Shown piece after piece: positions 21,954 to 33,290 of a stretch of DNA of 64,000 nt; the stretch's first letter is position 1; every line of letters starts with the position of its first letter. Below the pieces are notes generated by a model. The model did no database searches. It saw nothing but the letters and a program-made list of their open reading frames with translations, and was not told the origin of the DNA. Position numbers and translations under genes: made by a program. Origin of the DNA: Isoetes taiwanensis (Eukaryota > Streptophyta > Lycopodiopsida > Isoetales > Isoetaceae); contig JAJEKV010000092.1 in assembly GCA_021234155.1 (NCBI GenBank), positions 1,558,561 to 1,622,560 on the forward strand. Reading direction: 5' to 3'.

Positions 21954-22226
21954 ATGGCCACGACAAACGTAACACAAACTGCATCTACTCCATCTATGAT
22001 TCCTGCGAGTTTGGCGCCAGCTCGATCAGAGTCAGTCTCTTCAAGTGGAGGCCATCCGGTTACAGTGGTGGCTAGGTTCACTCCTCCTGAAGTTAAGAAG
22101 CTTATTGAGGCTGGAGCTGTCTGTTCTTGTAGGGTTCTTGAATGGGTTGATCGAGCTTACCCAGATCAGGAGCATCTCTTGGAAATAAGATGTATGCCAT
22201 GGAAGATGACTTGCATACAGAGCTGA
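21954..22226 (+). CDS. Small ORF downstream of the transposon-like gene
   Basis: 90 codons from MATTNVTQTAS to CIQS. The N-terminus is Ser/Thr/Pro-rich, then VTVVARFTPPEVKKLIEAG and a Cys-containing segment. It may be the last part of the upstream gene rather than a separate one. The unit 1 counterpart (~11502-11775) is scrambled by frame-changing differences. Not recognised. Confidence 0.3.
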   Translation: MATTNVTQTASTPSMIPASLAPARSESVSSSGGHPVTVVARFTPPEVKKLIEAGAVCSCRVLEWVDRAYPDQEHLLEIRCMPWKMTCIQS

Positions 22227-22506
22227 GGATGCCCTTGCCTGAAGATCAAGCCTACCATTAGCTTATGTATTAGGTTATAGATTTGTTTTTTTTATCATGG
22301 GCCCATCTTTCACTTGTATATTTTCCATGTGTCCTTGTGACTATTTTTGTAAAGCGTCCTTGTGACCATTTACAGTAAATGACAAGCTTCTTCTTCTAAA
22401 CTAACCCTTTTTGTACTTTTACTGTTCTTTAAGTTTCCACTGTTCTTTTAGCTGACTAAACTGTCTATTATTTTCTTTTACTGTTCTTTTACTGATACTG
22501 TTTCCA

Positions 22507-23083
22507 ACTTGAAATACACACAAGTACTTGAAAGTACAGACAGGACTCTCAACACAAGTACTTGGAAGTACAAGACAGGAATTTCCTGCAATAAGCCACT
22601 TGAAAATAATGCAAACCCTGTTTGGTATTATCAATTGCAACTTGAATTTGGCATAAGTATTAGGAAGTACAGACTTAAGAATCATGTAAATCCTGTTTAA
22701 TATTTAACTTGCAACTTGAATTCGACACTTGAATTTGGAAATACAGACTTAAAAATCATGTAAAACTTAACTTGCAACTAGTATAAGATATGCAACATGA
22801 ATTTGGCACAAGTATTTAAAAGTACAGACTTAAGAATCATGTAAAAAAATGTTTGGTCTTTAACTTGCAACTGGTATAAGACATGCAACATGAATTTGGC
22901 ACAAGTATTTGGAAGTACAGACTTAAGAATCATGTTTGGTATTTAGTTTGCAACTGGTATAACAATCATGCAACTTGAATTTAGCCACAAGTGTTTGCAA
23001 TAACAGACCTGAATCATGCAAGACTTGTTTAGTATTTAAACTGTTTAGTAAAACTTGTCTATTACTTACAATTCGAAATCAAT
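22507..23083. repeat. Degenerate tandem repeat, ~80-95 bp period (unit 2)
   Basis: Counterpart of 12062-12640, with the same core phrases and small indels between the copies. Confidence 0.75.
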
Positions 23084-23373
23084 ATCAGGTTTAGTACTCA
23101 CCTACACTTGTTCTAAGTTTCATATTTTAGAATCATAAACTTAGAATATATGAAACTTAGAACTTATTCTTATCTTCAGTTTGCTGGAATCATGGTTGTC
23201 TAGATACAAACAAGCAAGTGAAACATAGAACAAGCAATCAGAAAACTTGATGACTAAATTCAAGCTGAAAACTTGCTAAATTCATGAAGGAAACCTACTG
23301 ATATAACTTTAACAGAACTTGCTAACATGCATTTTAGAGTATCAGGATTTGAACCTGATTTCAAATAGTTCGG

Positions 23374-24564
23374 TCATCCATACCCATACAAGCTATTGAG
23401 AGCTCCATTGAATTTGAAGTGGCCCGGTGATCTTCCACTGCCTTCCATTCCCAATGATCTTGTTCCTAAATGCGTTGTCTTCTCTCCACAAAGTAATTTG
23501 CGTACAATATCTGCTTGGTGATTCTGTACCTGCAGTAGCAAGTGCCAAAGATTTCAGACTTAATCAAAGACTAAAGTAAATCAAGCAACATACCTAAACG
23601 CTAGTGTGTCGCATGCAACCGAGGTTCATTTGCCCTCCACTTTCATGCTGCCTATTTTTCCTGTTACTTGGGAGCAGCAAGTCTAATGCTTCAGATGATA
23701 GTCTGCTAACCTTGTATGTTACTAGTGCCATACTAATCTTCTCGTGCTTGAAAAGAAAGGCAGCAATTGGTAGAAATACTTTGAATGCACATCTTACCCC
23801 ACCTCTTTATGTCAGTGTTCTAAAAAATTTAGCTCCAATACATTCTTGATATACTCTTACAAGACTCCTGCCATAAAAATCAGCACCAATTTGCTTCAAA
23901 TTCGGCTCTCCAATCTTAGCCAGCTTACCAATACCTGCAGGAGAGACCGTTAATGATACTTGTGAAAGAAAATACCTCGGGCTCTCAAGGTGGATGCAGA
24001 ATCCTGAAAAATCAATTGACCAAGCTTGTGATGATACACTTCAAGCACACTAGTAATGCTGCAGGCAGAAACTTTGTCAGTGTAATCCGAAGAACAAACG
24101 GTGTTGGCTTCAAGATCGGGGCTTCCAGAAATTTTCTTATTGGCCAAATCAGAGCTAGTGTAACCATCTTCCACAATAACCTCCTTCACCTTAGTGCCTC
24201 CTGAACCAAATACAATTCTTTTTACACGGGCTTTCCAGTGGGCATTCACATCCTTTACTCTGGCTCTTTTCACTGCGTGAGTACCTATGGATCTAGGATG
24301 GAGGGTAACCCAGCAGCCAACAGAAACAACAAAGTCAAGCCATTCGCCATTGGCATCCTTGACGTTGTGAAGGACTACTGCTCTTACTTCAGACCAGCCT
24401 TCAGATCGATTGCCCATAATGCATGAATGCCAAAAACAAGAAGTTAGTTTTAGGGAAATTTGAAAAGATGGATCCATACCTTACCCTGTGAGCTTATTAC
24501 TGGCCCCTGTTCTTCAAAAACAATTTGGCAGATCAGAACCGAACCCTATCTCCAATATATCCAT
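23374..24564 (-). CDS. Multi-exon host-like gene of unknown function
   Basis: Exon 1 from ATG at 24564 (MDILEIGFGSDLPN) to 24485, donor G/GTAAGG. Exon 2 is 24398-23976 (GWSEVRAVVLHNVKD... SVGCWVTLHP...). Exon 3 starts at 23934 (GIGKLAKIGEP). The last exon is 23529-23374, ending SLYGYG-stop. Frame and splice phases agree between exons 1 and 2 only if the A5 run at 24516-24520 is one base too long, a likely homopolymer error. The putative intron between exons 2 and 3 is only 41 bp. Exon structure between ~23860 and 23530 is unresolved, with two alternative readings. No domain recognised. The tandem duplication copied only its 3' half, so this is the only copy with a 5' end. Confidence 0.5.
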
Positions 24565-25330
24565 GCTTGAGACCCGATTTGGAGCAGCTTCTGTGCTTCA
24601 CAATAGGTCTTCCTATGCAATTTCGAAACCCTGTGGTTTCCCACTCCAGCTCCGCCCCGCCAAAACAGAATTCAAAAGCAGCAACCAAAATTAACTGCAC
24701 GTAAGTAAATGACCTCAAATCTCCATTGGGAAATGCTCTCTATGGGAAAATGGGGCAAATTTGGGAGTCTCCCTTGGGAGAAGGAACCCTATCTAAATTC
24801 GACACGTGGCTATCAAAGCTAATATGGCATGGCAGGCATGTATGAATTAAGAACAAAGGCACTCATTTCTGATTGGCTAGAGCAAAAATCTGATGTAGAA
24901 TTTCTCTATTTTCATAAAGGGCCCTTTGCAGACCCCATATTTTCTCTAATGGTAAACATTACATTTCGCTTCCTCCAAGTCTGAAAACAAATAAGTAGAT
25001 TAATCTATTTATACATGACCTATGTCTCAACAGTTGTTTCTTGAGCTTCCCTTTTAAATGTCACGTATTAATACATTAATTTATGATACAAGAATCATCA
25101 TGATGGCATTTGAGGTCTTGAAAGAGAGTTATCTATCATAGCAGACAAGTTCCCATCATGACCTTTTCTTTGAGAGAAAGTGTTAAGAATGAATGTCCTA
25201 TAGCATATATCATGTCGTGAAGAATCATCTATGACAGAATACAAGGTCTCGTCATGACCTTTTCCCTAACTTTTAAAAAATTTATTCTATTCTATCTTAT
25301 ATAATAATAGCACATATGACAAGAGTCTCA
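24565..25330. other. Intergenic between host-like gene and ascorbate oxidase
   Basis: No gene seen. 24893-24947 is an inverted relative of ~8262-8310. ~24990-25230 is the 3' flank of ascorbate oxidase and matches the flank of the fragments at ~6450 and ~16895. Confidence 0.5.
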
Positions 25331-27549
25331 CTAGTGACGGATTAATGACTTAGTGAGACCACACCCTAGTGTTTGTGTTGGCATTCTTGGTAGTCTATCG
25401 ATGCCTTCTGCAAACATAACACCCATCCCCATGTGGAAATGCGATTCAATGTGACAATGGAATGGCCATGCACCTGGATTGTTGGCGAGGTAACGAATAT
25501 ATGTCCATCCGTATGGAAATATGCCAACCGTGTTCCTCATTACTGGGTTCTTGAAATTGAGCTTGTTGTAATCTGTTGCATCATTGAACTTACCATCCCC
25601 ATAGCCTAAGACCCAGAAGTCATGTCCATGCAAATGCCATGGATGGATTTCACTGTTGTTTTTTACCAACGTATTTGCATTTTGGAGTAGTATATCGACA
25701 ACATCTCCATACTTGAAAATATAAACACCACTAGCTGTTGTAGCATTTGCATTCCCAGGTACATTCATGATATCATAATCTTGTGGAAACGATTTTGGTG
25801 GTGGTGTGCTATCATAGGCCAACTTATACTTGAGTGATGCTAGCAAAGGTGTTGGGGATGGGACATAGGAAATATTGTTTATTGCCCACTTGGTATGGCC
25901 ATTGACGCGATTCTGGGTTGATAGAAGTTGAAGACGCACACTATAGTTCTTTGGGACAGAGACCTCATATCCAGACCTAGGATAGATGAGCTTCTGTTGG
26001 GAAACACTGTAGGCAAAGTCATCCCATGCAGGGCTAGTGGGGGTAGGGGTAGTGGGGAGCTTGGTGGAGGGGTTAGGAGAGTAATTGAGAATGCCAAGAG
26101 CAGTAGGAGTAGAGGGTTTTCGGCCACGAACATTGACACCAATCCAATAATTCTTAGAACGGTCTTGGTTAGCAGTGAAGAGGACAGAGTAAGCAAAACC
26201 TGAGTAGAGGTCCAAGTTTTGAACTTGGACAGGGGTGATATAGTGGCCATCAACTTCAACGATAGTGAGGGGATGGTTCTGAAATTCAAAATTCAAAATT
26301 CAAAAATGGAGTAAAAGGGAAGCAAAGAATAAGCAATAAAATAAGTGAAAAAGGAATTCAAGGTATAGTAAAGTAATGAATATGAATAAAATAAGTGAAA
26401 AAGAAAGAAAAGGACCTCCATAACGAAGTTGAGGGACGAAAGGGAGGCAGTACTGGCGATTCTGAGGCGATAAGTTTTTCCAGGTTGAACAGAGAGGACA
26501 TGAGGCTGGCACTGACTATTTGATGCATTACAGCTCTTCACATCGCCAGATCCGGCCACTCCTCCCTTTGGAATTAGCGAGCAGTTATAGCTCCCTTTCC
26601 CTTCGATCAGCAGCGACTGTGCATTCATTAACAGCAACCCAACAAGCCCGTTTTAGTAACCAGCTATCAAGCATCTGTACAAATCAATCGGTTACAGGTT
26701 GTTTTTTTGCGGTCTGTACCTGTGGCTCTCCAACAAATTTGAACGACAAATCGCCCAATCCGGTCTCTTGGTCGTAGACGGATCTGTGCCACCAATCGTT
26801 GAGAATGATGCTGAACTCTGCGTCGTATTTGAAGGGGATCACTGTGCCGGGCTGCTCGTCCACAACGAGGGATCCGTAGAAGCCTGCGGATCGCTGGAGT
26901 CCGAAATGGCCGTGGTAGAAGTATGTCCCAGCCTGATGAGAAACGGCACATTCATTCAAGAGTTCTAAAAATGCCGTTGAATAAAATGCTCTAGAATAAA
27001 ATGCTGCAGTGCACAGTCCCTTCTTACCCGGTCTACTACGAACTTGTAGCGAAATGTCTCTCCCGAGTTGACCGGGCATTGCGACACATACGCTGCTCCG
27101 TCGTAAAATGGCGTGCCGATCTGCCAAATAAGGAAACAAAATCTTACCAAATAAGATCACAGAATCTTAGCTCAGAAATATCTTCCTGAAAAATACTAAA
27201 TCTATCTATCTATCTGAAACCCAAAAACAAAATAACCAGAAAACAGGGGTTTTGTTTGGCAATATGAAAAAAAAACCTGGCGAATCCCATGCCAGTGGAT
27301 AACGAGCCCTTCAGTTGCGATTCCATTCTCCAAATCAACAATGACAGTGTCGCCGGCAGTAGCCCTAATGGTCGGGCCTGGATACTGCCCGTTTATCCCG
27401 ATCAGGACCGTTTCTACACAATCCGGGGACCAGTATATATACTCTGCCTTGAAATGGTAGCGCCGGATTCTGGGCCTTGCTTCTGCGCCCAATCCACCCA
27501 ACAAAATCAATGCCACAAATCCGAGCACGAGCGCAGCTTGGATCTTCAT
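25331..27549 (-). CDS. L-ascorbate oxidase (multicopper oxidase)
   Basis: Five exons on the minus strand: 27549-27277, 27120-27028, 26932-26720, 26616-26416 and 26278-25331. All introns are GT-AG and phase 0, giving a 575-residue product, the usual length for the family. The product oxidises ascorbate in the apoplast with reduction of oxygen to water. It starts with a signal peptide ([18 protein letters not shown]). All four copper motifs are present: HWHG (end of exon 1), YFYHGH (exon 3), [11 protein letters not shown] and [13 protein letters not shown] (exon 5), with Cys, His and Met type 1 ligands. The C-terminus [11 protein letters not shown] is typical of ascorbate oxidases rather than laccases. 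Intron 4 contains an (AAATTC)n-like stretch next to the acceptor. No disabling change seen; the best-supported functional gene here. Confidence 0.95.
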
Positions 27550-27993
27550 CAGATTGGATTGGGCCCCTTTAAGAATCTCAAAAATGGCGCCTTGTGTAGT
27601 ACAAGTTTTACAAAACCCAAGCGCCCGAGTGCCACTTAGAAGAGCTCCAAGAGTTCTTAGCTAGAGCTTGGAGCTCTTGGCGATGGCAGTACAAGCCAAA
27701 GGCAGCGATAATATAGTACATGCTTGCTAAAATGACAGTCTATTTAAAATAATCATAGTGTTCCAATTCAAAATAAAAAATACTGATGAGAGGTCATAAT
27801 TCTATTCTCTTGGTTCCTTCCTCGCGACTTTGACTTACATGGGTCGTAAAGGGCGACTTGGACTATGGGTCGTAAGGGTCCACAGCACGCAATTTCATTG
27901 TGTTTCAGACGCCATTATAAACCATAATGGCCTAGTCTTTCCTTAGGTTTGAAAGTTATAATTTTTTTGAAGTTTTGAAACAGTAGAAGGTAA
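27550..27993. other. Upstream region of ascorbate oxidase
   Basis: No gene. A TATA-like ACTATATTATC on the minus strand near 27710 could serve the ascorbate oxidase promoter; weak evidence. Confidence 0.35.
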
Positions 27994-28184
27994 GGTTATC
28001 GGACTAGCTAAGGCTGATAACCAAAAATGCATGACCGAGGCTCTACGTCCGAGGCCAGATATCTGGCCGAGGACGTAGAGCCGAGGTCATGCATTTTGGA
28101 CACGTCAGACGAGGCCCGTTAGGGCCGAGTCTGTACGTGTTTGATAACTGTCGAGGCCCGTTAGGGCCGAGACAAGTTATCAAA
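27994..28184. repeat. Cluster of consecutive hairpin-forming inverted repeats
   Basis: Four back-to-back palindromes: 27994-28022 (GGTTATC/GATAACC ends), 28024-28097 (37 bp arms centred on AGATATCT), 28100-28140 (ACACGT/ACGTGT ends) and 28138-28184 (TTTGATAAC/GTTATCAAA ends). The last three share the core GAGGCC...GGCCGAG. In each, the arms mismatch at GA in the same relative place. Confidence 0.85.
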
Positions 28185-28680
28185 GTTGTGACGTCAGCAG
28201 CGACGTCCGATAGCCGCCTTATCGGGCTTTGGACCTAAAAATTATCACTTTTTTTTTTCCTTGCGTCGACATTTGTTGCCCCTGTTTTTTTAGGTTTTGA
28301 AGGAGGCGCAGCAATGGCGATGGCCATGGCCGGCCAGCAGGAGACGCAGCATTGGCGATGGCGGTAAGAGGCTGATGGCGGCGCCAGCAAGAGCAACAGC
28401 GGCGCCCCAGGCCGTGGCATAGAGTTAGATCATTAGTTTTGAAGACGGTTTTAGTTTAGATCATCTGTTTTAGTTTAGATCATCAGCTGTTTTAAGGGCG
28501 ATGGCGACCGTAAGCAGGAGCAAGAGTGGCGCTGCTTAAATGAAATCTTGTGGCAACTTTAGTTTCAATGAAAATTTACACTGATACTGCACCAGTACTG
28601 ATAATTAATTATTAGTACACCTCCAATGAGGATAAGCAAAAAAAAATTACACTCCCATTACATACAAGAGTCCGATAAGA

Positions 28681-28786
28681 GGAGGTTAACCCTCCCCTCA
28701 TGCAAATTATGGGAAATAAACCCTCGAGGCCGGCAGGCCGAGAGGGTTTGTTTCCCATAATTTGCGAGAGGGGAGGGTTGACCTCC
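28681..28786. repeat. Large near-perfect palindrome, ~51 bp arms
   Basis: The left arm starts GGAGGTTAACCCTCCCCTC and the right arm is its near-complement, with about six mismatches over 51 bp. The centre is GAGGCCGGCAGGCCGAG (28726-28742), the same core as the palindromes at 28.05-28.17 kb. Confidence 0.85.
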
Positions 28787-29333
28787 CTTAACCACTAGTC
28801 CGAGCAAGTTGAAGCGAACTGGTGCAGAACAGAAACAGAGATGCAGATGGGGGAGAGATAGATGGCGGATTAAGAAGCTTCAAGAGCTTAATACAGAATA
28901 CAACGGCCTTCATTCTGGCAGAGCAGAGGATGAAACGGATCTGCCTTTCATATTAGCCATTAGTTGAGCAGAGGATGAAACGGATGGCAGAGCAGAGGAT
29001 TTTTGCTACATCGTCTATTTTTGCTGCGTTGATTTCAGGGGCAAGAAGCGTAGTCGATTGGCAGGTAACTGCCGGCCGATCCAACATAGCTCTACAAAGA
29101 AAAATCTGCGAAAACATTGCATCAATCTGTGAAAACTTTGCATCAATCTGCGAATAAAATGCAAATACTTGACCTGACCCCAAATCCGACCTGACCTGAC
29201 CCCAAATCCGACAGAAAGAAGGAAAATAACGAGCCCAGAGATGGTGGACGCCTGAATCCCTTCCGGAAAAGAAAATGCGGAAATGGAGCTGGACGGATTG
29301 AAGAAAAGATTGAAGAAACGGGGCAAGAACCAG

Positions 29334-29450
29334 CTGCTAAGTTATGGCGGATAGCTATGCCCAGTAGCTATGGCGGAAACAGAGCGCATGCGGAAACAGA
29401 GCTATGGCGGGAAACAGTAGCTATGGCGGAAACAGAGCGCATGCGGTGAT
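29334..29450. repeat. Minisatellite
   Basis: Three to four partial repeats built from agctatggcgg, gaaacagagc and gcatgcgg. Confidence 0.65.
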
Positions 29451-29552
29451 TATGGCAGTAATCTTCCGAATATTCTTTACAAAACGAATATTCGAAGATT
29501 TATTGTAGTAATCATTAGAATATTCTTTCGAAGAAGAATATTCTATCAGTGA
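29450..29552. repeat. Two hairpins based on GAATATTC
   Basis: AATCTTC-GAATATTC at ~29461 pairs with GAATATTCGAAGATT ending ~29500. TAGAATATTCTT pairs with AAGAATATTCTA across ~29517-29546 (12 bp perfect arms). Confidence 0.65.
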
Positions 29553-29629
29553 TGCATAATAACCTTATTGCAATCCGACGGCAGGCAACGGTCCGATCAG
29601 GTTAACTTGCAAGGACTAGTGGTTAAGGT

Positions 29630-30814
29630 TTTCCAGTTTAAGTGCATTAACAATACAAGGAATTTACATCTAAACTTCAATAGTAATACAAGTTTTTCAA
29701 AAAAGTAATTTCCATTGCATTCAAAAGTTCTAAAGTACAAGATCAATGATCTTCATTCCATAAATAAAAAAACAAGGGAAATTTATCAAAATAACCCTAG
29801 TTATTGACTTATTTCTCAAAAAGCCCTTTGTATTTTTGAAATTCCTAAAATGCCCTTAATGTTTAAGTATTTTCCCAAATAGCCTTTTGTAAAATAAAAA
29901 TCACTTGAGATAAGCCTATCATTCCAATACTAGAATTGATCGAAGACAACTAATTTAATGCTTTTATAAAAATCATATTGAAGGAGAAGCTTTGTGGGCA
30001 TCTTGTGGAGAAGTTACTTCATACCCATCCAGGTTACTTGTAGAGCTCATTTTGCTATTGATATGTGGAGTTATTTATCCTCCACATATTGAACTTCTTA
30101 AAAATAATGAAATGCTGCCTCTGTAGCACGTCGTCCTCCTGGCAGGCGTAAAAGAAAACGGGATAAGACAGAAGATAGAGATAGAGAAATGCGTGTGTAC
30201 AAGTGCATACGTTGCAGTAATGTTGAACAAAATGAACGCAATTGCAAAAATGCGATTTGATATTTCTGTTGCACATTTTTGTCATAATGATTTTCTGAAA
30301 TTTATTTTCCAAATTATTGTCTATATAAGAAACACTTTCTCTGTAAAAAATGATCCACGGAAAACTGCAAGAAAAAAATAGAACGATGTTAGAATCTTGA
30401 CAAAATAATCGCATCGATCCGAGACATCGGATCGCCATTCTAGAATGGGACGAGCATGCATGTCATGCATGCATGCGGGCGGCGCATGCCCGTTTTGGGT
30501 TGGGAGTTCGCTATTTCAGCGTTTAGCGCATCCGCGTCTCATCGGCGCTTCCTCTTCTCTCGCCAGATTACCTTATTCTCTTTGAACCCACCCTCCCCTT
30601 CTTTTTGTTTATTGTACAAGTTACATTTTATCATGTTTTCCACCATTTGGGTGATGCTTTTTTCCACCCATTTGGGTGATGCTATTCTCTGGTATGTTTT
30701 CGTTTGTTGTGTTGGTGATGTGCAGTACAGGGTTGGCGGCGGCATCCGTTTAGACTTCTCCAGCCGGGGTTTTTGGGGCGATTCTATGCCTTTACGTTTG
30801 TCTAAGCCCCTTCG
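29630..30814. other. Non-coding, no gene recognised
   Basis: AT-rich, then a short GCATGC-rich stretch at 30455-30490. A 135-codon open frame (30456-30863) has no protein-like features beyond length; not called. Confidence 0.45.
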
Positions 30815-30879
30815 AAGGCTTATCACTAGGGTTTTTCCTCGAAAACCGAAAGTGGGTTTTTAATCCGGTGATAAGCTTT
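30815..30879. repeat. Hairpin with 12 bp arms
   Basis: AAGGCTTATCAC (30815-30826) pairs with GTGATAAGCTTT (30868-30879), one mismatch. Inside, GGTTTT/AAAACC can pair again. It could be a structured RNA or a transposon relic; no family recognised. Confidence 0.6.
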
Positions 30880-31736
30880 TGGCGGTACATCAGCCACTCA
30901 TCTATTAGCATTGTATTTGTTTTGGGGTCCAAATGATATAATTGGATTTTCCCTTTATTTTTCGTGGGTAGTTCGCATGTGTGCGGCTATCCACTATCCA
31001 CCATTGTAGAAATCTGCTGAGATGAATGAGAAGCCTATCTATGGGCGCTTTGTTGGTTTCTTGCGAGTCCCATTCTAGAATCTAAGATTACAATAATGAT
31101 GCTTAGCATTTTGAAGATCGGTGCCTCCAAACACTTGTCAACGACGCTAAACAAGGAAAAAGCAAGTTAAAACTTGCATGCAACAAGTTTTATCAAGAAC
31201 ATGCAAGAAACCTCTCTACAGACGCCAAACTCCGTAATGAAGCAGCAGCAGAAGATTAGAACATATTGCCATACAAGAAAGCAACGAGCCCCGTAGCCGC
31301 AGATCAAAAAATCATAAAACTTGTCAAGAAACTTCTCAAAACATCTCAAAACTTTGCAAACTTCGCCAAACTCCGTCAGCAAGTAGCAACATCAGATTAA
31401 AGCCCAGCGCCGACCAAAAAAACAACGAGCGTCATAGCTGAACTTAGAAAAAGGCAGACCGCCATCACCGGAGTTCGATGATAACACAGGAAAGGAAAAG
31501 CTGACATCAAGAAAAAAGCTTTTATACCTCTGCCACATCACCGCACACGTGGGAGACGAAATTGCCTGCAGGAGTAAGTTCTACGGTTATTGAATCTTGG
31601 TTAAAATCTAAGCTAACAGAGCTGGAGAATGGAAGCATCATACATTGCTGGGTTACAAAAGGATTCAGACACACTCATTTCAAGCAGTGACATTTTAGAT
31701 GTGCTTCTTTTAAGTGATATAATTAAAGTAAAGGAC
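30880..31736. other. Non-coding, no gene recognised
   Basis: No supported coding sequence. Short repeated phrases such as aagaaac-tctc and caaactccgt occur around 31200-31390. Confidence 0.4.
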
Positions 31737-32402
31737 ATCTTCTTTGTTTGAATGGTAGTTTGAGATTTATACCAACATAATCTTGAGGTTTCTTGCACAG
31801 CCCACTCGCAAGCTGTGGTGCAGAAATTTAAAATCCACTTTTACCTCCTCTTGGTCAAGAACAAAAGTTCCCAAGAGCTTATTGAATTAACTGTGATACT
31901 CAACAGTTTTTTGTTGGCTATAACTGAACTGCACCTTATGACTATCATTTCTTGTTTTATTATTTATTGTACTATGCGGGCTTGTTAATTGACAAACAAG
32001 TAGGTAATCCAGATTCAAAAGGGGTAAAAACTTCATGCATAAGATTTATGAATTGCATCCTGGTATGGGCTATCTATCTTCTTTGTTTGAATGGTAGTTT
32101 GAGATTTATACCAGCATAACCTTGAGATTTTTTGCACAGCCCACTCGCAACATGTGCTGCAGAAATTTAAAACCCACTTTTACCTGTTCTTGGTCAAGAG
32201 CAAAAATTCCCAAGAGCGCATTGAATCAACTGTGATACTCATACAGCTTTTTGTTGGCTATAACTGGACTGCACCTCATGACTATCATTTCCTGTTTTAT
32301 TTTTTGTTGTACTACATGGGCTTATTAATTGACGAACAAATAGGTAATCCAGATTCAAAAGGGGTAAAAACTTCATGCATAAGATTTATGAATTGCATCC
32401 TG
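31737..32402. repeat. Local tandem duplication, ~341 bp period
   Basis: 31737-32062 and 32078-32402 are two direct copies starting cttctttgtttgaatggtag and ending gaattgcatcctg, visibly diverged (roughly 10 percent by eye). An 84-codon ORF in the second copy (32154-32408) is not open in the first, so I do not call a gene. Confidence 0.85.
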
Positions 32403-32951
32403 CTTTAATGATAACCCATTTTTCCAGTAAACAGGTTCCAGTGGATTATATATAAGCTTAACTTTCTTATTAGGAACATTCTATATTGCACCCTCCCTTT
32501 TGATTATAACAGTAGAGGAAGAGACTTCTCCTGGCGAAATATAAAACAAATAAAAATTTGTATAAAACTGCAGCTCATGAAGATAAGATCGCATATCGTA
32601 GACATGACTTCAGATTGGATACCCTTTAAGTACAGCAACTACGTGGAATGTAAACATGAAAATGAAAATATACTCAAAGAAGATCAATAAACTCTCAGAA
32701 ACAGGTCAAATGGTTACAATTCAAATGACGGCCATAAAAATATTAATCAGTATATACAAGTAATCAGTATATCCAAGTGTCTATGCAAAGTCAATAAGCA
32801 TTTTCAAGAGTTTGCATACCTTCAAATATCAAGTTATTCAACCTTGTCCTTAGATTTTTGGGGTTTCCAAGGTCGCAATGACGTTACTTTTTTCCCAACA
32901 ATCCAACCTCTTTCGCAGCTCCTATACTTATGCCTTTGTTGGTTTAGATTC

Positions 32952-33290
32952 TTATTGTTGACATAGTGAAAGCGGTGTTATCATTATGCCATCGAGGCAA
33001 TCATAATGGGGCCACTCCATCTTCTGCATCTTCATCTTTAGTGATGCCAAACCTGCTGTTCGTTGTTGTCCCCATGGCCCCCAACTCCATTCAATCTGAT
33101 ATCTACCAGAGTTAGCCAGCTGCTTATTGCCAAGTTGAAACAAGTTGGGTGATGCATTGACCAAGTCAACCATAGCTTCTTCCTGTTCAACTCTAGTTAT
33201 GATAACAGGCTTGTTTTCTTGTAATAAGCAAGTAAATTTTGTATTGATTTCACTTCTGCCATGAAGCCTTCCAATACATCCCAGTAACAT
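32952..33290 (-). CDS. Unknown ORF, related ORF at 38683-38982
   Basis: 112 codons from MLLGCIGRLHGRSE. The related segment at 38683-38982 (minus) shares MLLGCIGRLHGRSE and LLQENK-VIITRVEQEEA, and extends upstream with basic residues. Retention of the same phrase in two diverged repeat copies hints at former coding, but no family is recognised and both ends look arbitrary. Confidence 0.25.
   Translation of the reverse strand: MLLGCIGRLHGRSEINTKFTCLLQENKPVIITRVEQEEAMVDLVNASPNLFQLGNKQLANSGRYQIEWSWGPWGQQRTAGLASLKMKMQKMEWPHYDCLDGIMITPLSLCQQ

Larger units (their letters stand above)
13483..23925. repeat. Unit 2 of the ~11 kb direct tandem duplication
   Basis: 10,443 bp. It is ~696 bp shorter than unit 1. 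About 673 bp of the difference is the collapse of the TRIM to a solo LTR; a further 20 bp is a deletion in the chromovirus integrase at ~14212. Beyond 23925 the sequence is unique and continues the host-like gene. Confidence 0.95.
28786..29628. mobile_element. Possible small DNA element with ~25 bp terminal inverted repeats
   Basis: The left end CCTTAACCACTAGTCC then GCAAGTT is matched by an inverted copy at 29604-29628 (GGACTAGTGGTTAAGG), with two mismatches in 25 bp. No clear target duplication and no ORF. Alternatively the palindromes and this repeat belong to one larger foldback element (27994-29628). Confidence 0.35.

Noticed and set aside
25879-26289. 136-codon minus-strand ORF
   Set aside because: Out-of-frame shadow of ascorbate oxidase exon 5.
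26520-27189. Several plus-strand ORFs across the ascorbate oxidase gene
   Set aside because: They lie opposite exons 2-4 of a gene whose splice phases and copper motifs are fully consistent.
29612-29628. GGACTAGTGGTTAAGG as a possible tRNA/SINE head
   Set aside because: No B box at a suitable distance, and it is explained as one arm of an inverted repeat.
30456-30863. 135-codon plus-strand ORF
   Set aside because: No motif and unusual composition; it covers simple GCATGC repeats and a hairpin. Length alone was not enough.
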